Source: Oscillospiraceae bacterium
GTDB taxonomy: Bacteria; Bacillota; Clostridia; Oscillospirales; Oscillospiraceae
Direction: 5' to 3'
Length of the DNA: 64,000 nt
Assembly: GCA_017535635.1 (NCBI GenBank)
Contig: JAFXTU010000011.1
Location: forward strand, 1 to 64,000
Both the position numbers and the translations under genes were made by a program. Below, piece by piece: positions 6,357-12,841 of the stretch. A model generated the notes under the pieces. That model searched no databases. It saw nothing but the letters and a program-made list of their open reading frames with translations, and was not told where the DNA came from. Position 1 is the first letter of the stretch, and each line of letters starts with the position of its first letter.

Positions 6357-9052
6357 GCTATACCATTAACGGAAAACCCATCTCCGCCCCGGAGGATATG
6401 ACCATCCTGGAGGCGGCCAAGGCAAATGGGATCCAGATCCCCACCCTCTGCTACTTAAAGGAGGTCAGCGACATCGGCTCCTGCCGCCTCTGCATGGTGG
6501 AGGACGAGGGGAGCGACCGCATGCTCCCCGCCTGCAAGACCCTGCCCCGGGAGGGCATGGTCATCCATACCGACACCCCCCGCCTGGAGGAGTACCGGCG
6601 GGAGATGCTGAAGCTGCTCCTGGCGAACCACCGTACGGACTGCATGAGCTGCCCCTCCAACGGCGGCTGCGCCCTCCAGGCCCTGTGCAACCGCTATGGG
6701 GTGGAGGACAGCCCCTACGCCGGCTCCCGGCTGGAGATCGAGGAAAAGCTGCCCCAGCTGAAGGAGAACCCCTATCTGAGCTACAATCCCGGCAAGTGCA
6801 TCCACTGCCAGCGCTGCATCGCGGCCTGCCGCCGCCGCACCGGCAACGGCGCGCTGAAAAGTGAGCGCAGCGGCGTCTTCCACATCGTGGACGCCCCCTT
6901 CGGGCCGGACTGGAGAGAGACCGGCTGCGAATCCTGCGGGAACTGCGCCAATGCCTGCCCCACCGGGGCCCTCACCATGAAGCGGCAGACTTCCTACCGG
7001 CCCTGGGAGGTGACGAGGGTGAGGACCACCTGCCCCCACTGCGCCACCGGCTGCCAGCTGGACCTGCTGGTGAAGGACGGGAGGATCGTGGACACCCAGG
7101 CGGCGGACGGCCCCTCCAACCACGGGCTCCTCTGCGTCAAGGGCAAGTCCGGCTCCTTCGACTTCGTCCACTCGCCGGACCGGCTCAAGACCCCCCTCAT
7201 CAAAAACCGGGAGACCGGCGAATTCCGGGAGGCGAGCTGGGAGGAGGCTATCTCCTACACGGCAAGGCGCTTCCTGGAGCTGAAGGAGAAGTACGGCCCG
7301 GATTCCCTGGCGGGCTTCGCCTGCTCCCGCAGCACCAATGAGGACGTGTATCTGGTGCAGAAGATGGTGCGCACCTGCTTCGGCACCAACAACACCGACA
7401 ACTGCGCCCGGGTCTGCCACAGCGCCACCGTCACCGGCCTGGCCAGGACCCTGGGCTCCGGGGCCATGACCAATACCATCTACGACATCACCCACGACGT
7501 GGACTGCATCCTCCTGGTGGGCTCCAACCCGGAGGAGGCCCACCCTGTGGTGGGGATGCAGCTTCGGCAGGCTCTCCGCCGGGGGACCAGGCTCATCGTG
7601 GCGGACCCCAGAGACATCGGTCTCACGAAATACGCCGACATCCATTTGAAGCTCCGCCCCGGCACCAACGTAGCCTTCGCCCTGGGCATGATGCACGTCA
7701 TCATCGAAGAGGGCCTGACAGACCCGGACTTTGTGCGGGAGAAGACCGAGGGCTTTGAGGAATTGAAGGCCCTGGCCGCCGAATATACCCCGGAGAAGGT
7801 GGGGGAAGTATGCCACATCGACCCGGATATGCTGCGGGAGGCGGCCCGGATGTACGCCAAGGCAAAGAAAGCCCCCATCATCTACTGCCTGGGCGTCACC
7901 GAGCACTCCACCGGCACCGAGGGAGTCATGAGCCTATCGAACCTGGCCCTCCTCACGGGAAAGCTGGGCAAGCCGGGCTGCGGCGTCAACCCCCTCCGGG
8001 GCCAGAACAACGTCCAGGGCGCCTGCGACATGGGGGCCCAGCCCACGGACTATCCCGGCTACCAGAAGGTGGACAATCCCGCCGTGCGGGAGAAGTTTGA
8101 AAAGGCCTGGGGCGTGAAGCTGAATCCCAAGCCCGGCCTCAAGGCCACCGAGGTCTTCCCAGCCGCCATCCGGGGGGAGATCCGCGGCCTCTACATCTGC
8201 GGGGAGGACCCGGTGATCTCCGACCCCGACACCGCCCACGTCGTCGCCGCCCTGGAGAGCCTGGACTTCCTGGTGGTGCAGGACCTGTTTATGACCAAAA
8301 CCGCGAAATACGCGGACGTGATCCTCCCCGCCGTGAGCTACGCGGAGAAGGAGGGCACCTTCACCAACACCGAGCGGCGGGTGCAGCGGGTCCGCCGGGC
8401 GGTCACCCTGGAGGGCGGCATGCGGCCCGACACGGAGATCCTCACCGACCTGATGAACGCCATGGGCTACCCCCAGCCGCGCCTGACCCCGGCGGAGATC
8501 ATGGAGGAGATCGCCTCCGTGACCCCCAGCTTCACCGGCATCTCCCACGCCAGGCTGGACGCGGGGGAGAGCCTCCAGTGGCCCTGCCCCGAGAAGGGGC
8601 ACCCCGGCACCCCCATCATGCACGCAAATGGGCCGGTCCGGGGCAGGGGACTCCTGTACCCCGCCCGCTTCACCCCCTCCGCCGAGCTGCCGGACGAGGA
8701 GTACCCCGTCCTGCTGAGCACCGGGCGCATCCTCTACCAGTACAACGCCGCCTCCATGACCATGCGCGCCCCCGGCCTCAGGGAGATCGCCGGGGAGGGC
8801 TTCATTGAGCTCCACTTCCGGGACGCTGAACGCCTGGGCATCCAAAGCGGCGACCTGGTCCGGGTCAGCAGTCGGCGGGATTCCATCACCGCCACGGCCC
8901 GGGTGGGGCGCAAGGTCTCCCAGGGGGAGGCCTGGATGCCCTTCCACTTCCCGGATTCCCCCGTGAACCGCATCACCAACGCGGCCCTGGACGAGTTTGC
9001 CCGGATCCCGGAATTCAAGGTCTGCGCGATCCGGGTGGAGAAGGCCGTCTGA
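6350..9052 (+). CDS. fdhF: Formate dehydrogenase alpha subunit, NuoG-like N-terminus, Cys type
   Basis: 900 residues; AAGGAGG precedes an ATG lying inside the end of the upstream gene. Domains: [2Fe-2S] ferredoxin fold (C34, C45, C48, C62), a His-Cys [4Fe-4S] segment (about 95-115), two ferredoxin clusters (CIHCQRC, CESCGNC; about 145-210), the molybdopterin-enzyme Fe-S site (CPHCATGC), the catalytic bis-MGD core and the C-terminal MGD-binding domain. The catalytic position reads RVCHSATV with C356 encoded by TGC, so it is a cysteine rather than selenocysteine enzyme. It oxidises formate to CO2 or the reverse, probably in the cytoplasm since no signal peptide or membrane part is present. Partner: the overlapping upstream flavoprotein. 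No molybdopterin or FdhD gene is in the window. Confidence 0.88.
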   Translation: MLSYTINGKPISAPEDMTILEAAKANGIQIPTLCYLKEVSDIGSCRLCMVEDEGSDRMLPACKTLPREGMVIHTDTPRLEEYRREMLKLLLANHRTDCMSCPSNGGCALQALCNRYGVEDSPYAGSRLEIEEKLPQLKENPYLSYNPGKCIHCQRCIAACRRRTGNGALKSERSGVFHIVDAPFGPDWRETGCESCGNCANACPTGALTMKRQTSYRPWEVTRVRTTCPHCATGCQLDLLVKDGRIVDTQAADGPSNHGLLCVKGKSGSFDFVHSPDRLKTPLIKNRETGEFREASWEEAISYTARRFLELKEKYGPDSLAGFACSRSTNEDVYLVQKMVRTCFGTNNTDNCARVCHSATVTGLARTLGSGAMTNTIYDITHDVDCILLVGSNPEEAHPVVGMQLRQALRRGTRLIVADPRDIGLTKYADIHLKLRPGTNVAFALGMMHVIIEEGLTDPDFVREKTEGFEELKALAAEYTPEKVGEVCHIDPDMLREAARMYAKAKKAPIIYCLGVTEHSTGTEGVMSLSNLALLTGKLGKPGCGVNPLRGQNNVQGACDMGAQPTDYPGYQKVDNPAVREKFEKAWGVKLNPKPGLKATEVFPAAIRGEIRGLYICGEDPVISDPDTAHVVAALESLDFLVVQDLFMTKTAKYADVILPAVSYAEKEGTFTNTERRVQRVRRAVTLEGGMRPDTEILTDLMNAMGYPQPRLTPAEIMEEIASVTPSFTGISHARLDAGESLQWPCPEKGHPGTPIMHANGPVRGRGLLYPARFTPSAELPDEEYPVLLSTGRILYQYNAASMTMRAPGLREIAGEGFIELHFRDAERLGIQSGDLVRVSSRRDSITATARVGRKVSQGEAWMPFHFPDSPVNRITNAALDEFARIPEFKVCAIRVEKAV

Positions 9053-9084
9053 GCGTTTGATCCCTGGCGGCGAAAAAAACCATA

Positions 9085-9111
9085 GCTTCCCGGGGCCCTG
9101 CCCCGGGAAGC
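9085..9111 (+). terminator. Hairpin after formate dehydrogenase gene
   Basis: 12-bp perfect stem (GCTTCCCGGGGC and its complement) with a 3-base loop, 33 bases after the stop. No T-run follows, so it may be a weak terminator or an mRNA-stabilising end. Confidence 0.4.
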
Positions 9112-9154
9112 GCCTGTGCTTTCCGCCGGGAAAACTGCAGCCGGAGGAGCTTGA

Positions 9155-9298
9155 ATGGAAGAATCGAAAGAACTGGAAGTATTTCGCAGCGCGCCGGTCC
9201 CCCAGGCGGTGCTGAAAACCACGATCCCCGCCATGCGGATGGCCCCGGTGGTCGTCTGCCGGCGGAGCGTGAAGAAGTCGGAAGAAAGGCAGAACTGA
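9155..9298 (+). CDS. Short ORF resembling a MATE transporter N-terminus (remnant?)
   Basis: 47 codons with a strong GGAGGAG site 5 bases before ATG, and only 4 bases from the rhomboid gene that follows. The first 25 residues, including FRSAPVPQAVLKTTIPAM, look like the extreme N-terminus of Firmicute MATE efflux proteins, where an APVPKAVL-like segment precedes helix 1. The similarity then stops and the rest is Arg/Lys-rich with no transmembrane helix. It is either the left-over 5' end of a deleted transporter gene or a small coupled leader for the rhomboid gene. Resemblance judged by eye. Confidence 0.35.
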   Translation: MEESKELEVFRSAPVPQAVLKTTIPAMRMAPVVVCRRSVKKSEERQN

Positions 9299-9302
9299 AC
9301 CT

Positions 9303-9869
9303 ATGAAGCGGAAGTGGAAGCTGCAATACAACTCCCCGGTGGTCCTGAGCTTTACGGCCCTGAGCCTGCTGGCCCTTCTTCTGAACGCCCTCACCGGGGG
9401 CTGGAGCAACCGGACGCTGTTTTCCGTCTACCGGGCGAGCCTCCTCTCGCCGCTCACCTGGCTGCGGCTCTTTACCCACGTGCTGGGACACAGCGGCTAT
9501 GCCCATTTCATCGGCAATATGCTGCTCTTCCTGGTGGTGGGGCCGCCCATGGAGGAAAAGTACGGGAGCAGGAGACTGCTCATCGCCATCCTGATCACCG
9601 CCGCCGTCACCGGCGTCGTGGAGATGGCCTTTTTTCCCGGCCGCGCCCTCCTGGGGGCCAGCGGCGTCGTCTTCATGCTGATCCTCCTGTCCTCCCTCTC
9701 GGGGATGGGCAGCGGCGCCATCCCGCTGACGCTGATCCTGGTGGCGGTGCTGTATCTGGGGCAGGAGCTCGTCCACATGCTTTCCCTCCGGGACAATGTC
9801 TCCCAGCTGGCCCACCTGCTGGGCGGGCTCTGCGGCGCCGGGATCGGCTTCGCCTTCCGCAAACGATAA
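9303..9869 (+). CDS. Rhomboid-family intramembrane serine protease
   Basis: 188 residues with about six hydrophobic segments. Rhomboid hallmarks are in order: a first-loop region with HVLGHSGYAHFIGNM, the catalytic Ser in GASGVVF (GxSG), and the catalytic His in a late helix (QLAHLLGG followed by small residues). It cleaves membrane-embedded substrates; targets are unknown. Short for the family, so the minimal six-helix form without extra domains. The start follows the upstream short ORF by 4 bases with a GAAAGG site inside that ORF, suggesting coupling. Confidence 0.8.
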   Translation: MKRKWKLQYNSPVVLSFTALSLLALLLNALTGGWSNRTLFSVYRASLLSPLTWLRLFTHVLGHSGYAHFIGNMLLFLVVGPPMEEKYGSRRLLIAILITAAVTGVVEMAFFPGRALLGASGVVFMLILLSSLSGMGSGAIPLTLILVAVLYLGQELVHMLSLRDNVSQLAHLLGGLCGAGIGFAFRKR

Positions 9870-9910
9870 TAAGCGGATCGAACATAATTCATAGAAATGA
9901 GGGATATACC

Positions 9911-11851
9911 ATGGACCGCATTCAAGGCTATTCCCATCTCTTCCAGCCCCTGAAGCTGGGGAACACCGTCTTTCGCAACCGCATCTTCTCCGCCCCCACG
10001 GGCCTCTACGACCTGACCCCGGAGCTGGCCCCCACGGAGGACTACATCGCCTATTACGAGCGCAAGGCCCAGGGGGGCGCGGCCAGCGTGAACATCGGGG
10101 AGTGCTATGTGGATGAGGACATCCCGCCCTACCGGAGCTATGAGGTGGTCCACCTCTCGGAGCACAAGCTGAACTACAACGCCCTGGGCAAGCTGACGGA
10201 CTCCATCTCCCGCTACGGGGCGGTGCCCACCGTGGAGCTGCAGAAGGTGGGCATGGTGGACGACGGGGAGGGAGGCCGGATCCTCCTGAGCACGGCGGAC
10301 GGGGAGTACCCCATCAACCCCGCCATCCGCTGCCGGGGGCTGACGGAGGAGGAGATCCTCCGGACCATCGACGCCTTCGCCTCCGCCGCCGTCTACGCCA
10401 AGGGCCGGGGCTTCGGCATGGTCACCGTCCACGCCGGCCACGGCTGGCTCCTGCAGCAGTTCCTCTCCCCGGTGACCAACCGGCGGACGGACCGCTGGGG
10501 CGGCAGCGCGGAAAACCGGGCCCGGTTCACCGTGGCCATCATCGACGAGATCCACAAGCGCTGCGGCAAGGGCTTCCCCGTGGAGGTGCGCATCAGCGGC
10601 TCCGAGTGCTTCGAGGGGGGCTATACCATTGAGGACGGGGTGGAGATCGCCCGGCAGCTGGAGGGCCACGCCGACCTCATTCACGTCTCCGTGGGGAACC
10701 TCTTCGGCCCCTCCGCCGAGGCTCCCAACCACCCCGGCATTTTCCAGGAGGGGGGCATCCTGGTCCCCTACGCCGCCGAGATCAAAAAGCACGTGAAGAC
10801 CCCGGTGGCCACCATCGGCGCTCTCTCCGACCCGGAGCAGCTGGAGGAGATCGTCGCCTCCGGCAAGGCGGACGTGGTGGAGATGGCCCGGGGCCTGATC
10901 TGCGACCCGGACCTGCCCCTGAAGCTGCGCACCGGGCGGCATAAGGAGGTCCGCCGCTGCCTTCGCTGCTTCAGCTGCGTGAATACGGACTACCAGCACG
11001 GGCGCCTCTTCTGCGCCATCAACCCCGCCTCCGGCAAGGAGCGGGAGGCCTCCGCCGTCCTGCCTGTGCAGAAGAAAAAGGTCCTGGTGGCGGGGGGCGG
11101 CGTCGCGGGGATGGAGGCCGCCATCACCGCCGCCCGCAGGGGCCATTCCGTGACCCTATGCGAAAAAACGGAAAAGCTGGGCGGCGTCCTCCTCTGCGAG
11201 CGGGAGGTCCCCTTCAAGAAGCGGGTGGGGGAGTACATCGACCGGCAGATCTACCTGCTGGAACAGCTGGGGGTGGAGGTCAGGCTGAACACCCCCGTGA
11301 CCCCGGCGCTGGTGGAGGAGCTGAAGCCGGAGGCCATCGTCGCCGCCATCGGCGCGGAGCCCAAGCGCCCGCCCATCCCGGGGCTCGACGGGGAGAACGT
11401 GTTCACCGCCGCCGATGTTTTTGAAGACCCGGAGAAAGCGAAGGGAAAGACCCTCATCCTGGGCGCGGGAAAAACGGGCCTGGAGCTGGGGATCTGGCTT
11501 CGGATGCTGGGTAAAGAGGTCGGGCTGGTGGAGATGGCCCCCCGGGGCGCGGGCCCCGGCGAGACCTACGAGGTGCGGATCGAAGAATACGCCCTGAACA
11601 TCCGCTATGAAACCAAGGTGGAGGAGATCACCTCCGACGGCGCGGTCTGCGAAACCCCGGAGGGAAAGGTGACGATCCCGGCGGACACGGTGGTCCTGGC
11701 CCTGGGGACGAGTCCCCGCTGGGAAGAGGCGGCGGCCCTCTCCGGCTTCACCGGGGAATTCTGCCAGGTCGGCGACTGCCGGGAGGCGAGGAACCTGATG
11801 GCGGCCACAGGGGAGGCCTGGAGCGCCGCAAGGAACATCGGCAGGATCTGA
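9911..11851 (+). CDS. NADH:flavin oxidoreductase, enoate reductase family (second copy)
   Basis: 646 residues; GAGGG lies upstream of the ATG. Same architecture as the gene at 2220-4229 but clearly divergent: FMN barrel (about 1-345, HAGHGWLLQQFLS, RWGGSAENRARF), Fe-S cysteines (CLRCFSC and a later Cys), then FAD (VLVAGGGVAGMEAA) and NAD(P) (TLILGAGKTGLELG) folds. Predicted to reduce an activated C=C bond with NAD(P)H. The barrel N-terminus and substrate-side loops differ from the first copy, suggesting a different substrate. Downstream of the rhomboid gene, on the same strand, ended by a shared terminator. Confidence 0.83.
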   Translation: MDRIQGYSHLFQPLKLGNTVFRNRIFSAPTGLYDLTPELAPTEDYIAYYERKAQGGAASVNIGECYVDEDIPPYRSYEVVHLSEHKLNYNALGKLTDSISRYGAVPTVELQKVGMVDDGEGGRILLSTADGEYPINPAIRCRGLTEEEILRTIDAFASAAVYAKGRGFGMVTVHAGHGWLLQQFLSPVTNRRTDRWGGSAENRARFTVAIIDEIHKRCGKGFPVEVRISGSECFEGGYTIEDGVEIARQLEGHADLIHVSVGNLFGPSAEAPNHPGIFQEGGILVPYAAEIKKHVKTPVATIGALSDPEQLEEIVASGKADVVEMARGLICDPDLPLKLRTGRHKEVRRCLRCFSCVNTDYQHGRLFCAINPASGKEREASAVLPVQKKKVLVAGGGVAGMEAAITAARRGHSVTLCEKTEKLGGVLLCEREVPFKKRVGEYIDRQIYLLEQLGVEVRLNTPVTPALVEELKPEAIVAAIGAEPKRPPIPGLDGENVFTAADVFEDPEKAKGKTLILGAGKTGLELGIWLRMLGKEVGLVEMAPRGAGPGETYEVRIEEYALNIRYETKVEEITSDGAVCETPEGKVTIPADTVVLALGTSPRWEEAAALSGFTGEFCQVGDCREARNLMAATGEAWSAARNIGRI

Positions 11852-11870
11852 AAAAACCGAAAAAACAGGA

Positions 11871-11901
11871 GGACCCGGAGGCCGCTGCTGCCTCCGGGTC
11901 C
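11871..11901. terminator. Terminator between converging genes
   Basis: 12-bp perfect stem (GGACCCGGAGGC with complement), 7-base loop. The A-rich flank at 11850-11866 gives a T-rich tail on the minus strand, so it mainly ends the deformylase operon and probably stops + strand read-through too. Confidence 0.7.
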
Positions 11902-11935
11902 CCTTGTCTCCGGCCAGGCGGGGCCGGAAGGACGG

Positions 11936-12226
11936 TCAATCCTCTTCATCCTCCCAGATGTCCTCGTTGAGACCGGCGGACGCCTGTCGGCTCGCCTTCC
12001 GCTCCCGCCAGGCGTCGATCTCGCTGCGGATGGCCAGCACCTCGTCCGCCAGTTCCTCCGCGGTCTTTGGCCGGGCGTAATACAGATATTTCGTCATCCG
12101 CTCCATGGCCCCGGGGCTCCCCAGGAGCCGGGCGGCGGCCTCCCCCAGCGCTGGGGGAAAGCCCAGGTCGGAGACCGCCCGCACCAGGGCGTCCCTGGCC
12201 CTGGTCCAATCCTCCCGCGCTCCCAT
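11936..12226 (-). CDS. Small conserved-type protein of unknown function
   Basis: 96 residues, helical and charged, ending in an acidic tail (EDIWEDEED). No motif recognised. It starts 3 bases after the peptide deformylase stop and shares its transcript. It could be a co-expressed helper, but nothing in the sequence shows a role. A hydrophobic patch in GFPPALGEAAARLLG could mediate protein contacts. Confidence 0.6.
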   Translation of the reverse strand: MGAREDWTRARDALVRAVSDLGFPPALGEAAARLLGSPGAMERMTKYLYYARPKTAEELADEVLAIRSEIDAWRERKASRQASAGLNEDIWEDEED

Positions 12227-12229
12227 GTC

Positions 12230-12640
12230 CTAGATCAGGACCCCGTTCAGGTGGTCGATCTCGTGCTGGATGATCTGGGCCGTCCAGCCGGTAAAGGTCT
12301 TGAAACGGAGCTGAAACGCCTCGTTCTGATACCGTACCTTGACGCTGCGGTATCGCTTCGCTTTCCGGGTCCCTTCCAGGGAAAGGCAGCCCTCCTCCGC
12401 CTCGTAGCGGTCAGAGCGTTTGACGATCTCCGGGTTGAACATGGTCATATAGCTGCCCTCGTTGTCGAAGACGATGATGCGTTTTGCTTCTCCGATCATG
12501 TTCGCCGCCATGCCCACGCAGCCCTCCTTATGGGCTTCCAGGGTGTCCAGCAGGTCCCGGGCGACGGCCAGGTCCTCCGGCGTCGCGGGGACGGATACCT
12601 GGGTGAGAAAGTCCGGGTCCTTCATAATGGGTCGGATCAT
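12230..12640 (-). CDS. def: Peptide deformylase
   Basis: 136 residues, AAAGGAG upstream of ATG. All three deformylase motifs are present: the first as GMAANMIG (usual form GLAAPQIG, so a divergent active-site loop), EEGCLSL with the metal-binding Cys, and QHEIDHLNG with the two metal His and the catalytic Glu. Removes the formyl group from nascent proteins. The short length without a C-terminal extension and the MAAN variant resemble accessory deformylases of clostridia; a canonical one may exist elsewhere. Confidence 0.9.
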   Translation of the reverse strand: MIRPIMKDPDFLTQVSVPATPEDLAVARDLLDTLEAHKEGCVGMAANMIGEAKRIIVFDNEGSYMTMFNPEIVKRSDRYEAEEGCLSLEGTRKAKRYRSVKVRYQNEAFQLRFKTFTGWTAQIIQHEIDHLNGVLI

Positions 12641-12708
12641 GGCGGCTCCTTTCCTGCGGGGCGGGCAGGGCGTTTTCCCGGCCCCGCGGCGTGGTTCTTG
12701 GTTTTTTC

Positions 12709-12737
12709 ATTGTATCATGTCGGCCCCCCGGAGGCAA
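12709..12737 (-). promoter_or_regulatory. Promoter for the peptide deformylase operon
   Basis: Minus strand TTGCCT, 17-bp spacer, TACAAT with TG one base before the -10 (extended -10). Confidence 0.65.
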
Positions 12738-12770
12738 GGCAGAAGGGATCGCCCTTCTTCCGAAAGGGCA

Positions 12771-12799
12771 TAGGCAGGGCCGAGAGAATATGCTATACT
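12771..12799 (+). promoter_or_regulatory. Promoter for the double hydrolase gene
   Basis: TAGGCA, 17-bp spacer, TATACT with an upstream TGC (extended -10). Diverges from the deformylase promoter. Confidence 0.6.
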
Positions 12800-12841
12800 G
12801 AACGCATAAAACACATGATCCGACGGAAGGGACGTGAAGGC

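Noticed and set aside
7415..7417. Selenocysteine at the formate dehydrogenase active site
   Set aside because: The codon is TGC, a normal Cys, and no in-frame TGA or SECIS-like hairpin is needed.
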